A stretch of 28,791 bases of DNA from Ignavibacteria bacterium UBA2333 (GCA_002344895.1 DDUR01000036.1:17811-46601), one strand, 5' to 3'. Positions 17,510 through 25,238 are shown, counted from the stretch's first letter. Notes: generated by a model not told the origin, from the sequence alone. Program-made: numbers and translations.

Positions 17510-18028
17510 TCAGTTCATACTCTCTATCGTGAACGTTACAATGCGGCGGGATTTACCCACTTCGATCTTCACGTTTTTCTTGGTCTGATCACATAGTGCG
17601 GTTGCCGTCGATACCGTGTCGTCTCCACCCCAATGAGCTTGGAGATCCCTCGTTGCCCCGACGAAACGCTCCTCGGCGTGGGCATCTTCGTTGTACGACA
17701 TCGTGCAGGTGAATAGGTTGTAGGAACCATTGATCACTGAAAAACTGTAATAGATTTCCGCATCAGGCTCGGTGAAGATATAGATCATAGCATCTGCATC
17801 AACCAAGGGGGTTGAGTCAGCTAGCTGTAGGCCGATGCGTTTGGCCTCCGCCTTTATCTCGTCCGCCGATGCACCCCACATGGTCAGCCATACCGAGCAT
17901 GGTCGGGGCTGCATGACGGGCATGTACTTGGAAATACGATCGTTGAGCGTAATCCTTGAATCGACTTGCTGAGCATGCCCAACAATTGATGAACAGAGAA
18001 CTATGATGACGAAAGCTACTATATGCAT
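17510..18028 (-). CDS. secreted hypothetical protein
   Basis: 172 residues from ATG 18028, chosen because AAGGGG lies 8 nt upstream and the protein then begins with a clean signal peptide, MHIVAFVIIVLCSSIVGHAQ, cleaved near residue 20. The mature part is about 150 residues with few motifs. It has one Cys in CSVWLTMWG, one in LFTCTMSYN and one in ALCDQ, and ends in a beta-rich tail (IVTFTIESMN). I do not recognise a family. It is divergent from the lipoprotein gene at 18195, with 166 bp between them. Likely periplasmic or outer membrane associated. Confidence 0.72.
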   Translation of the reverse strand: MHIVAFVIIVLCSSIVGHAQQVDSRITLNDRISKYMPVMQPRPCSVWLTMWGASADEIKAEAKRIGLQLADSTPLVDADAMIYIFTEPDAEIYYSFSVINGSYNLFTCTMSYNEDAHAEERFVGATRDLQAHWGGDDTVSTATALCDQTKKNVKIEVGKSRRIVTFTIESMN

Positions 18029-18194
18029 ACAAACCCCTTCATGCGGTTGGATGTTATGAATGTTGCTTTGCACGTATAAACTACACCATTTCCTGATGGC
18101 GAATAGGGCTGTCAAATATTGTTGTATCGATGTGTTGTCAGCCATGACTGGTATATTCCCACATTCAACGTAACGTAAATTTCACGGAGGAACG

Positions 18195-19775
18195 GTGGTA
18201 ATAAGATTATTTGTTACAATTGCCTGTGTTGGTGTAGTGGTGGCTGCGTGTAGTGTTATACCTCGACCAGTTATTGTATCACCAAAGAATGCCCATACGG
18301 CAGACATTTCGGATTCAACACGGAACGGTGGTGTTCACGCCATCACGAGGTTGTCAGAAACGGATGTTGTTGTCCTGAATCAGATTGAAGATGATGAACT
18401 GTTACTCACAAGGCTCGATGGGTCTTTGAAGCAGGTATGGAAACAGAAGCTCAAGCTCAATGATGATGTGTTGAAGGCCGTTTGTGTGTTTGATGGAAAG
18501 CAGATTATGGTGTTAACGGAACACGCAGCAGCTAATGGTACCAATCATGTTGTTACACGATTCCAGTTTACAGCTGATGGTGCGACGGGAAGTGCTCCAC
18601 GAGATTCTGTCCAAATTGCCGCGGATAAACCTCTGCTCTTTGTTGTGTCCGGCGATCACGAGCGTGGAGCAGTCCTTGTTCATGACGGCAACTTTTATCG
18701 ACATGATGGAGATCGTAAACGTCGTATGTATGCCGAACGCATCATGTCGACGGAAAGTCTTTCCCTCTCAGAGCGTCGAGAGTTCTTCGCACCAGAAGAT
18801 GAGTTCGGTGTTGCCGTTGGTGTTCGGTCGACTGATGGCCACCTTTTCCACGCCGTCCTGCGCGATAGTAATCACGACGATGGTGAGCGAATGAAGATTC
18901 GCATTTTGACAGTCATGGATGTTACGGCAGGTACATCACAAGACATGGTTGTTGACGTATCGGCCGCAGAAGAACGTGCTGAGTTAACGCAAGTCTATCT
19001 GGGTGATGATAACAAGGGACGTCTGGTGATGTCACTTGTTCATCATGATGATGATGATGGTTCACCACGACGTATCGTTCAGTATCTCCTGGATGGTAAT
19101 CGTGTTCAGCAAACAATGAACCTCGCCATTACGGACAACATGATTCCGCGTATTACACAGGGAAAGAGTGAGTTCGATGATTACTTTGTCCATAATGTTA
19201 TCCATACCAATCGGGGTACGCTTGTACTGTTCGAACAGGCATCGGGTAGTCTAACACAGATTCTCGGTCGAAGCAAAACTCCAACATATATACCGATGAT
19301 GTATGGAATGCCGGGAAGTCCTGGTACAACCATACCTGCTATGCCGGGGTTACGGCACATTGGGTTTACCACACCGGGTGGCCTTGATACGAGTCTTGCG
19401 AGATACAGTACGGAAGGATTCTGTCTTGCACTCTTTGAGCCTGATGGAAAGATGCGGTGGTCAACAGTGGGAGGTAGATTGTTGTCCGACCGGAATCAAA
19501 AACACAATCTAACGGGATTCGGCAAAGCTCAAGCATTTTACTTTTCCGAACCAACAAACGATGGTATGAACATTGTTTGGCTTGATGGCCGGTCAGGTGC
19601 GTTAACAACGTCAACACTTGATCTCTCAACGGGTATCCTCGAATCGCAACGTCAAATAGCCGTAGTTGATACGAAGTGCTCGTTTGTGGATGTAACACGT
19701 ATGAACGGCACAACATACACCGTGCTTTACAACGTCTCGGGTTCTCCCGTCTATCCTCTTCGACTAACACCCTAA
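18195..19775 (+). CDS. lipoprotein of unknown function
   Basis: 526 residues from GTG 18195, with GGAGG (18186-18190) just upstream. A lipoprotein signal is clear: VIRLFVTIACVGVVVAAC, lipobox VAAC with C19 as lipidation site. The rest is soluble, rich in Asp and beta strands, with many short strand-turn units such as TRLDGSLKQVW and ALFEPDGKMRWSTVGG. This suggests a beta-propeller or other WD/PQQ-like repeat fold, but no repeat is regular enough to name. It contains a His/Asp cluster (SLVHHDDDDGSPRR). It is probably anchored in the outer or inner membrane facing the periplasm. No operon partner; followed by a shared terminator. Confidence 0.78.
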   Translation: MVIRLFVTIACVGVVVAACSVIPRPVIVSPKNAHTADISDSTRNGGVHAITRLSETDVVVLNQIEDDELLLTRLDGSLKQVWKQKLKLNDDVLKAVCVFDGKQIMVLTEHAAANGTNHVVTRFQFTADGATGSAPRDSVQIAADKPLLFVVSGDHERGAVLVHDGNFYRHDGDRKRRMYAERIMSTESLSLSERREFFAPEDEFGVAVGVRSTDGHLFHAVLRDSNHDDGERMKIRILTVMDVTAGTSQDMVVDVSAAEERAELTQVYLGDDNKGRLVMSLVHHDDDDGSPRRIVQYLLDGNRVQQTMNLAITDNMIPRITQGKSEFDDYFVHNVIHTNRGTLVLFEQASGSLTQILGRSKTPTYIPMMYGMPGSPGTTIPAMPGLRHIGFTTPGGLDTSLARYSTEGFCLALFEPDGKMRWSTVGGRLLSDRNQKHNLTGFGKAQAFYFSEPTNDGMNIVWLDGRSGALTTSTLDLSTGILESQRQIAVVDTKCSFVDVTRMNGTTYTVLYNVSGSPVYPLRLTP

Positions 19776-19791
19776 TTGCGGGTCTTGGTAT

Positions 19792-19847
19792 GGGGCAAAA
19801 GGGGTGTCGTTCGGCTGCGTGTACAACAGCTGTGCCCCTTTCGCCCC
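19792..19847. terminator. bidirectional terminator-like inverted repeat built from G-tract motifs
   Basis: GGGGCAAAAGGGG (19792-19804) pairs with CCCCTTTCGCCCC (19835-19847) with a single mismatch around a 30-nt loop, between the convergent lipoprotein gene and the WYL gene. Both arms match the dispersed TAAGGGG-type motif, here as an inverted pair. Confidence 0.55.
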
Positions 19848-19882
19848 TTATAAACCTCCGAACATGTGCGTTCCGATTCTTC

Positions 19883-20905
19883 TTACTCTGTGTAATGTTT
19901 GACCGCAGTGGTGAGATTATCCTTGATCCGCCTGCGGAGGAGTTGAGGGCTCAACACTTCTATGCTGCCACCGAAGCCCAGGAGTTCACGTTCGAGCTCA
20001 GTGTTGAGGACGACATCGATGCTGAACACGACTCCATCCTCCTCATCTCTGATGACCTTCTGTGAACGATGTAGTGGTTTCGTCTGGATGTAGGGTGCGT
20101 TCCTTTTATTCGCTTTGAACACAACCTTGGCTGGATTACTCTTCAGATTCCTCGTGACCCCAATGACGTCATCGTAGTAGGTTTCTATGTCGATAACTTC
20201 ATTCGGAATGAACGTGGCTTCGTCATCCATACAATCTGTAATGAGTTCGATACGATCCAAGGCAAGGGTCTGAATCGTTTGATGTTGTACGTGAGCAGTG
20301 CCGAGTACAAACCATCGGTTACGGAACTCTTTGAGTAAGTATGGACTAAACGGATAGATAGATGCCGAGCGAGCCTTAAACGACTTATACATGACGCTGA
20401 AGCAACGCTCGGAAACGATGTATTGCCGGATCTTTTCGATCCAATGTAAGCCCCTGAGATGATCATTCCGTTCAAAATCAACTACTTGTCTGGTATGCGT
20501 CTTCTGAGCGTGGATCTTGTCTTCCAGTTTGGTGATCATCTCGCCAAGATCAGCAGAGTGGGGAAGACCCTTGAACTGTTTGAGTAGGGCAGAGGCCTCA
20601 GAGAGCACCACCAGATCTTGTGGTGTTAGAGGAATGTTCGTGATCGAAAAATCCTTATCGCTGTAGGAATAGAACTTCCTGTCAATGACAACAATCGGGG
20701 CCTCGTAACCCAGTTTACCACTGCGCATGACCTCAAGATCCGCCTGAACTGTACGACGGCTCACACCTTTATCAATTCCTTCATACTCGTATAGGGCGTC
20801 CGAACATGCTTCGATCAGATCCTCAAGAGTCCACGGCCTATATCGATTCCGCAGACATCTATCGATTGTTCTGTATCTGATGAGGGCATTGCGGTTGACG
20901 GGCAT
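19883..20905 (-). CDS. WYL-domain transcriptional regulator
   Basis: 340 residues from ATG 20905 with GGAAG close upstream. The N-terminal 80 residues form a winged helix (RYRTIDRCLRNRYRPWTLED, then GVSRRTVQADLEVMR). The WYL domain follows at about 150-240 with the typical segment YPFSPYLLKEFRNRWFVLG. The remainder is the WCX-like C-terminal extension (RELLGFGGSIEVLSPQLLRR). WYL proteins bind nucleic acid or nucleotide ligands and regulate defence and DNA/RNA damage responses. It is divergent from rtcB across 92 bp, the classic position for a local regulator. A repeated 19-bp element before both rtcB and the Ro60 gene is its likely binding site. No such element is seen in front of a proteobacterial-style RtcR, which is absent here. 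Confidence 0.9.
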   Translation of the reverse strand: MPVNRNALIRYRTIDRCLRNRYRPWTLEDLIEACSDALYEYEGIDKGVSRRTVQADLEVMRSGKLGYEAPIVVIDRKFYSYSDKDFSITNIPLTPQDLVVLSEASALLKQFKGLPHSADLGEMITKLEDKIHAQKTHTRQVVDFERNDHLRGLHWIEKIRQYIVSERCFSVMYKSFKARSASIYPFSPYLLKEFRNRWFVLGTAHVQHQTIQTLALDRIELITDCMDDEATFIPNEVIDIETYYDDVIGVTRNLKSNPAKVVFKANKRNAPYIQTKPLHRSQKVIRDEEDGVVFSIDVVLNTELERELLGFGGSIEVLSPQLLRRRIKDNLTTAVKHYTE

Positions 20906-20926
20906 TTTTCTTCCAATCTTGACAAG

Positions 20927-20962
20927 TGCGCAGAAAGATTGCGCAGTATACCGTGAATTTTG
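20927..20962 (+). promoter_or_regulatory. putative operator and promoter of rtcB
   Basis: TGCGCA-GAAAGAT-TGCGCA (20927-20945), then 8 nt, then TGAATTTTG (20954-20962), about 35 bp before the rtcB ATG. The box resembles the Bacteroidota -7 element (TAnnTTTG), but there is no TTG at the -33 position. The half-sites therefore fall where an activator would replace that contact. The identical arrangement precedes the Ro60 gene. Confidence 0.6.
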
Positions 20963-20997
20963 ATTCGATCACACTTTGAAACAAACAAAACGCGAAC

Positions 20998-22170
20998 ATG
21001 AAGAACTATCCGATCTACGGCAAGGAGAACATTGACCCCGCCGCGCTTGAGCAGATGGAGACGGCAATGGGTCTCCCAATAACGGTAACTGGAGCGCTTA
21101 TGCCAGATGCCCACGTAGGGTACGGCTTGCCCATCGGAGGTGTGCTGGCAACTCGTCCAGATACGGTGATCCCATACGCTGTTGGCGTCGATATCGCTTG
21201 CCGAATGTGCATGTCCATCTTCGATATGCCGAAAGATGCGGTTGAGAACCATGCTTCTGAACTCCAGTCATTGTTAATGAAGCACACTCACTTTGGGATT
21301 GGCTCCACGACCAATGAACATCATGACACATCGCTGTTCGATCGACCGGAGTGGGATGCCGTTCGAGTAGTTCGGGATCTGAAGGACAAAGCCTGGCGCC
21401 AGCTCGGTACGTCGGGATCTGGCAATCACTTTGTCGAGTGGGGTGTTGTTACGATCAGCGAAGGAGCATTTGACACACTACCTGCTGGGGAATACGTCGC
21501 CTTGCTGTCGCACTCTGGATCTCGTGGCTTTGGTGGATCAATTGCCGAAACGTATTCGAAGATCGCCATGGCACATACTGAGTTGCCAGATCAAAGTCGG
21601 CACTTGGCTTGGCTCGACCTGCATTCAGAGGCCGGACAGGAGTATTGGCTTGCAATGAACCTGGCCGGAGATTATGCTAGCGCAAACCATCATGAGATTC
21701 ATAATAAAATCTCAGGAGCAATGAATCTGCAGCCAATTGTGATGGTTGAAAACCACCACAACTTCGCGTGGCAGGAACGATTGTTCGATGGCACAGAGGT
21801 GCTCGTACATCGGAAAGGGGCTACGCCCGCCGGAGCTGGAGTGTTGGGTATCATTCCTGGAAGTATGACAGATCCGGGATTCATCGTGCGTGGTAAGGGA
21901 AATTCGGCATCGGTGAACTCGGCAGCGCATGGAGCGGGCCGACTGATGAGTCGTGCAGCGGCGCGGAAAGCCGTAGATCGCCAAGAATGGGAACGTCTAC
22001 TTTTTGATCGTCGTGTCACGGTGATCGGGTCGGACGTCGACGAAGCACCCATGGTCTACAAGGACATAACGTCGGTCATGTCTGCACAGACTGACCTGGT
22101 TGAGGTACTCGGAACATTCCAACCGAAGATCGTCCGTATGGCCGATCCGAGAGAACGACCGGAGGATTAA
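20998..22170 (+). CDS. rtcB: RtcB-family RNA ligase
   Basis: 390 residues, typical of the shorter bacterial RtcB class. Motifs: PDAHVGYGLPIGGV (36-49), GVDIACRM with metal-binding C68, SGNHFVEWG with H144, LSHSGSRGFG with H172, ENHHNFAW with H253, and HGAGRLMSR with H311, the predicted guanylated histidine. RtcB joins RNA 2',3'-cyclic phosphate (or 3'-phosphate) ends to 5'-OH ends with GTP and Mn2+, repairing tRNAs and rRNAs cut by toxins and ribonucleases. There is no archease or RtcA gene nearby. The leader is A-rich with no Shine-Dalgarno. It stands between a divergent WYL regulator and the Ro60 gene, the association known for bacterial RNA-repair loci. Confidence 0.95.
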   Translation: MKNYPIYGKENIDPAALEQMETAMGLPITVTGALMPDAHVGYGLPIGGVLATRPDTVIPYAVGVDIACRMCMSIFDMPKDAVENHASELQSLLMKHTHFGIGSTTNEHHDTSLFDRPEWDAVRVVRDLKDKAWRQLGTSGSGNHFVEWGVVTISEGAFDTLPAGEYVALLSHSGSRGFGGSIAETYSKIAMAHTELPDQSRHLAWLDLHSEAGQEYWLAMNLAGDYASANHHEIHNKISGAMNLQPIVMVENHHNFAWQERLFDGTEVLVHRKGATPAGAGVLGIIPGSMTDPGFIVRGKGNSASVNSAAHGAGRLMSRAAARKAVDRQEWERLLFDRRVTVIGSDVDEAPMVYKDITSVMSAQTDLVEVLGTFQPKIVRMADPRERPED

Positions 22171-22195
22171 AACTTTTTTTGACAGAGTGATCAAC

Positions 22196-22231
22196 TACGC
22201 AGAAAGACTGCGCACATCGACCTGAACTTTG
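22196..22231 (+). promoter_or_regulatory. putative operator and promoter of the Ro60-like gene
   Basis: TACGCA-GAAAGAC-TGCGCA (22196-22214), 8 nt, then TGAACTTTG (22223-22231), about 29 bp before the ATG at 22261. Compared with the rtcB element, 17 of 19 operator bases match, as do the spacing and 8 of 9 box bases. The Ro60-like gene can therefore be transcribed on its own while being co-regulated with rtcB. Confidence 0.6.
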
Positions 22232-22260
22232 TTTCAGTTCATCAGTCGGAAGACAACACC

Positions 22261-23838
22261 ATGAGATTCAACACAACAACACGCGGCATCAGCAAGATCA
22301 CGAACCACGAAGGTGCAACGGCCTTTACGATGAGTGATGAGCTCGCATTGTACACTGCTGTGGCTTCCTCCGCTCTTCAAGACGCTGCATACGAGGGTGC
22401 AGATGTGAGAGTGGAGCGTCTGCAGCATCTGATCCGAAAATGTGATCCGCTGTTCGTAGCGCAGTTGGCGGTATACGCTCGTACGTCAATGAATCTTCGT
22501 TCGGTGCCATTGCTTCTCATCTGCGAACTTGCGAGAACGACGAATGGTTCGAATCTCGTTGCTCGGGCAACTGACATGGTCGTCCAGCGTGCTGATGAGA
22601 TTACGGAACTACTAGCTTGTTACTCGTTCGTGAATGGGCACAATGTTTCCGGGCACATCGGAAAGCTGTCCAAACAGATTCAGAAGGGTCTTGCCTCTGC
22701 CTTCAACCGGTTCGATGAATACCAATTCGCAAAGTATGACCGTAAGACGGCCGTTACACTGCGGGATGCACTGTTCATGGTACATCCGAAGGCTAAGGAT
22801 GCTCAACAACAAAGAATCTTTGACAAAATCGTAGATCGTTCATTGCAGACTCCATATACCTGGGAGACCGAGCTTTCTTCTGTAGGTACAAAGGAGTACA
22901 ACAGTGACAAAGACCGTGAGGCGGCCTTTAGGAAGACGTGGGAAGAGTTGATCGACAGTGGCAGGGTTGGCTATATGGCGTTGTTGAGGAACTTGAGAAA
23001 CATTCTGAAGGCAAACGTCTCGCCTGCCCACATTGAACACGTGTGTAAGGTCCTTTCGGATCCTGCTCAAGTTCAACAATCCAAACAATTCCCATTCAGG
23101 TTCTTGTCGGCATACAGGCAGCTTGAGAATGTACGGACGTCAGGGTTTAAGGGCTCCTTCATGAACATGGTTAAGAGTTTCGTGAGGGGTGATCAGTGGA
23201 TGGTCAGCTCTATTCTCGAAGCACTGGAACGGGCAGCTGCAGCATCGGCCGCCAATATCAGCGGTTTCGACGCTGATACGCGAGTCTTGATTGCCTGCGA
23301 CGTTTCAGGCTCGATGTGTGTGCCGGTATCGCGTGCGTCGACGGTACAGTACTATGACATCGGTCTAGTGCTGGGCATGTTACTGCGCGCGAAATGCAAG
23401 AACGTAAAGGTCGGTATGTTCGGCGACAAATGGAAGGTGATCAACGTACCGGTTTCGAACATCCTGTCAAACGTTCAGTACTTGCGTGAACGTGCGGGTG
23501 AAGTTGGCTATTCGACCAACGGACACCTGGTAATTGAGGACTTAATCAGCAGACGGTTGGTAATGGACAAAGTGATGTTGTTCACCGACTGTCAGTTGTG
23601 GAATAGTCATGCTGATGGAGGTGATATTGAGCAGGCATGGAAACAGTATAAGAGCAAGGTTGCTCCTTATGCACGACTGTATCTGTTCGACCTTGCTGGC
23701 TATGGTCAGTCACCTATTCGGGTATTGGAGGATGACGTCCATCTGATTGCAGGATGGAGCGACAAGATCTTTCAGGTGATGGAGTCCATCGAACATGGCT
23801 CCAGGACCTTGGATGTTGTAAAGGGGATAAAGATGTAA
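22261..23838 (+). CDS. rsr: TROVE-domain Ro60-like RNA-binding protein
   Basis: 525 residues from ATG 22261 (GGAAG about 9 nt upstream). The TROVE/HEAT-like ring domain spans about 12-335 (LYTAVASSALQDAAYEG, then DPLFVAQLAVYARTSMNLRS). A von Willebrand A domain follows at 340-525 with a complete MIDAS: D347-V-S349-G-S351, T419 and D443. Ro60 (Rsr in bacteria) binds Y RNAs on the outside of its ring and misfolded RNA ends in the central hole. In bacteria it helps PNPase-type nucleases in RNA decay and rRNA maturation. It follows rtcB by 90 bp with its own promoter-like element and is followed by two Y-RNA-like elements, strongly supporting the assignment. Confidence 0.93.
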   Translation: MRFNTTTRGISKITNHEGATAFTMSDELALYTAVASSALQDAAYEGADVRVERLQHLIRKCDPLFVAQLAVYARTSMNLRSVPLLLICELARTTNGSNLVARATDMVVQRADEITELLACYSFVNGHNVSGHIGKLSKQIQKGLASAFNRFDEYQFAKYDRKTAVTLRDALFMVHPKAKDAQQQRIFDKIVDRSLQTPYTWETELSSVGTKEYNSDKDREAAFRKTWEELIDSGRVGYMALLRNLRNILKANVSPAHIEHVCKVLSDPAQVQQSKQFPFRFLSAYRQLENVRTSGFKGSFMNMVKSFVRGDQWMVSSILEALERAAAASAANISGFDADTRVLIACDVSGSMCVPVSRASTVQYYDIGLVLGMLLRAKCKNVKVGMFGDKWKVINVPVSNILSNVQYLRERAGEVGYSTNGHLVIEDLISRRLVMDKVMLFTDCQLWNSHADGGDIEQAWKQYKSKVAPYARLYLFDLAGYGQSPIRVLEDDVHLIAGWSDKIFQVMESIEHGSRTLDVVKGIKM

Positions 23839-23841
23839 ATG

Positions 23842-23979
23842 AATGCGACCAGGGATGCCGAAAGAGTGGAATACTTCGTCATGGCAACTCGCGGATACTC
23901 CGTGGGCAGGGTTCGACTCCCTAAGACTATGTTTTCATAGTCTGAACTTCCACGATGCGTGTAGCTCCTTGGTCGTGTT
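23842..23979 (+). ncRNA. Y-RNA-like ncRNA 1, with tRNA-like T-arm
   Basis: The ends form a 14-pair helix: 23842-23855 with 23966-23979, including three G-U pairs. Above it is an internal loop with GATGCCGA on the 5' side and GTGTAGC on the 3' side, then a second helix GTGGAA (23866-23871)/TTCCAC (23948-23953). This bulged terminal helix is the architecture of Ro-binding stems in Y RNAs. The inner domain has a T-arm mimic AGGG-TTCGACT-CCCT (23908-23922), a hairpin CGGA-TAC-TCCG (23892-23902) and a 7-bp hairpin GACTATG-TTTT-CATAGTC (23925-23942). tRNA-like effector domains are known for bacterial YrlA RNAs. It starts 4 bp after the Ro60 stop, so it may be processed from that mRNA. A 6-bp hairpin follows at 23992-24009. 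Confidence 0.72.
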
Positions 23980-24038
23980 GATTTCATTCGGGTGTGGTGT
24001 CGTCCACACAGAATGTTTCGTTCATCTTCTGTCGCCGC

Positions 24039-24111
24039 TTCGGTACAGTCCGTAGCCAGGGCAACGTGTAAGCGTAGCCCAGTTTGGACTGAACAATGGG
24101 TCCTTACCGAA
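24039..24111 (+). ncRNA. possible third structured RNA between the two Y-like RNAs
   Basis: TTCGGTA (24039-24045) pairs with TACCGAA (24105-24111), and CAGTCC (24046-24051) stacks on it by pairing with GGACTG (24086-24091), leaving a 13-nt 3' bulge. An inner GGGC/GCCC hairpin is also possible. It lacks GATGCCGA and the other shared Y motifs, so it may be a linker or processing structure, or an unrelated RNA. Confidence 0.4.
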
Positions 24112-24138
24112 TTCATAGTAGACCGCACTCATTCATGC

Positions 24139-24228
24139 AGATCGGGGATGCCGAGCAGTTGCCTTACTTCGTCTGTTCAACGCAACCAGGCTACTGGGCT
24201 GTTGCTCCCCGATCTGTTTCTTTTTGTC
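24139..24228 (+). ncRNA. Y-RNA-like ncRNA 2, with intrinsic terminator
   Basis: AGATCGGGGA (24139-24148) pairs perfectly with TCCCCGATCT (24206-24215), followed by TGTTTCTTTTTG, so the closing helix doubles as a rho-independent terminator. Shared with RNA 1: GGATGCCGA on the 5' side, TACTTCGTC about 12 nt later, and TGTTGCTCC (TGTAGCTCC in RNA 1) on the 3' side. The inner region is short, with a CCAG-GCTA-CTGG hairpin (24186-24197) and no T-arm. It therefore looks like a reduced Y RNA that keeps the Ro-binding stem without the tRNA mimic. Confidence 0.7.
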
Positions 24229-24232
24229 TGAT

Positions 24233-24288
24233 CGGCTGTAAAGGCTGACGTCATGCTCAAATGACAGCCGACACCTTTCGGTTGTGTC
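24233..24288 (+). other. hairpin cluster after the second Y-like RNA
   Basis: CGGCT (24233-24237)/AGCCG (24266-24270) stacked with GTCAT (24250-24254)/ATGAC (24261-24265) and a 12-nt bulge, then GACAC (24270-24274)/GTGTC (24284-24288). No conserved Y motif is present; it may be a backup terminator or an unannotated RNA. The remaining 24289-24390 shows nothing I can support. Confidence 0.3.
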
Positions 24289-24390
24289 AGGAATGCTTCG
24301 TTTGAAACAACGATGTAGACTACTAGCGGTCGTCAAACTCGTTGACGAATGGACGCTGACTCCATATTCCCATGAGTCCAAACGCATCCA

Positions 24391-24428
24391 CAAACACAAA
24401 ACCCCCGACACCTAGTTGGCGTCGAGGG
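24391..24428 (-). terminator. rho-independent terminator of tRNA-fMet
   Basis: On the minus strand CCCTCGACGCC pairs with GGTGTCGGGGG over 11 bp (two G-U) around a 5-nt loop and is followed by TTTTGTGTTTG. It begins 17 nt after the tRNA 3' end. Confidence 0.85.
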
Positions 24429-24444
24429 TTAGTGTATACGTAAG

Positions 24445-24517
<73 letters not shown>

Positions 24518-24528
24518 GTGTTGAAGTA

Positions 24529-24559
24529 CAAACATAGGGAGAAATGGGGAGATGTGCAA
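24529..24559 (-). promoter_or_regulatory. Bacteroidota-type promoter of tRNA-fMet
   Basis: On the minus strand, TTG (24559-24557), a 20-nt spacer, then TATGTTTG (24536-24529), an exact match to the -7 consensus TAnnTTTG with a correctly spaced -33 TTG. The -7 box ends 11 bp before tRNA base 1. This is the best evidence in the window for a Bacteroidota-style housekeeping sigma factor. Confidence 0.75.
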
Positions 24560-24645
24560 GGGTGGGGAGGCAGATGGGGGAAATGGTGGGGAGGCAGATG
24601 GGGAGGGACATGGGGTTAAAGGTGGGGAGGCAGGTGGGGAAGAAA
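24539..24645 (+). repeat. G-rich repeats, GGTGGGGAGGCAG x3
   Basis: GGTGGGGAGGCAG occurs exactly at 24561-24573, 24585-24597 and 24621-24633, spaced by 24 and 36 bp (multiples of 12), within a run of G3-G5 tracts. G-quadruplex formation on this strand is possible. The block directly adjoins the tRNA-fMet promoter, and a fourth copy with one extra G lies at 28777-28790. Confidence 0.75.
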
Positions 24646-24664
24646 CGCTCGCTCAACGAACATA

Positions 24665-25142
24665 CCGTCGCAGACAAACCGTGAGCGCAGCGAGCATACC
24701 GTGAGGCGAAGCCGAACAAACCGTCGAAGACATACCGTGAGCGCAGCGAGCATACCGTTAGGCGAAGCCGAACAAACCGTCGAAGACATACCGTCGCAGA
24801 CAAACCGTGAGCGCAGCGAGCATACCGTGAGGCGAAGCCGAACAAACCGTCGAAGACATACCGTCGAAGACATACCGTGAGCGCAGCGAGCATACCGTGA
24901 GGCGAAGCCGAACAAACCGTCGCAGACAAACCGTCGTAGACATACCGTTAGGCGAAGCCGAGCATACCGTCGTAGACATATCGTCGCAGACATACCGTGA
25001 GCGCAGCGAGCATACCGTGAGGCGAAGCCGAACATACCGTCGCAGACATACCGTGAGCGCAGCGAGCATACAGTGAGCCGCAGCCGAACATACCGTCGCA
25101 GACAAACCGTCGCAGACATTCCGTGAGGCGCAGCCGAACATG
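24665..25142. repeat. 478-bp array of 27 mini-hairpin modules (14, 20 and 22 bp)
   Basis: The array parses completely into three module types, almost all beginning CCGT: X, 14 bp, CCGTCGMAGACAWA (13 copies); Y, 20 bp, CCGTGAGCGCAGCGAGCATA (6 copies); Z, 22 bp, with GAGGCGAAGCCGAACA at its core (8 copies). They run mostly as X(1-2)-Y-Z. Each holds a tiny inverted repeat with a GNA triloop: GTC-GNA-GAC in X, GC-GCA-GC in Y, GGC-GAA-GCC in Z. There are no variable spacers and no constant period, so it is not CRISPR. The lack of stops on the minus strand is a composition effect. Confidence 0.85.
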
Positions 25143-25238
25143 GGAAAAACATGAAAAGTTGGCATAGATCGTGAAAACCCCCTTGGAATGTTGTTGCAGC
25201 CGAGACGAGAATCACACAACTGGAACTGCAGACGAAGT

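Noticed and set aside
22171..22190. Intrinsic terminator after rtcB (run of seven T)
   Set aside because: No stable stem precedes the T-run.
23903..23925. A genuine tRNA gene, suggested by the TTCGACT T-loop
   Set aside because: No acceptor stem, D-arm or anticodon arm in tRNA order could be built; the T-arm sits inside the larger Y-like fold.
24665..25142. CRISPR array
   Set aside because: Units are 14, 20 and 22 bp with no unique spacers, and there is no cas gene in the window.
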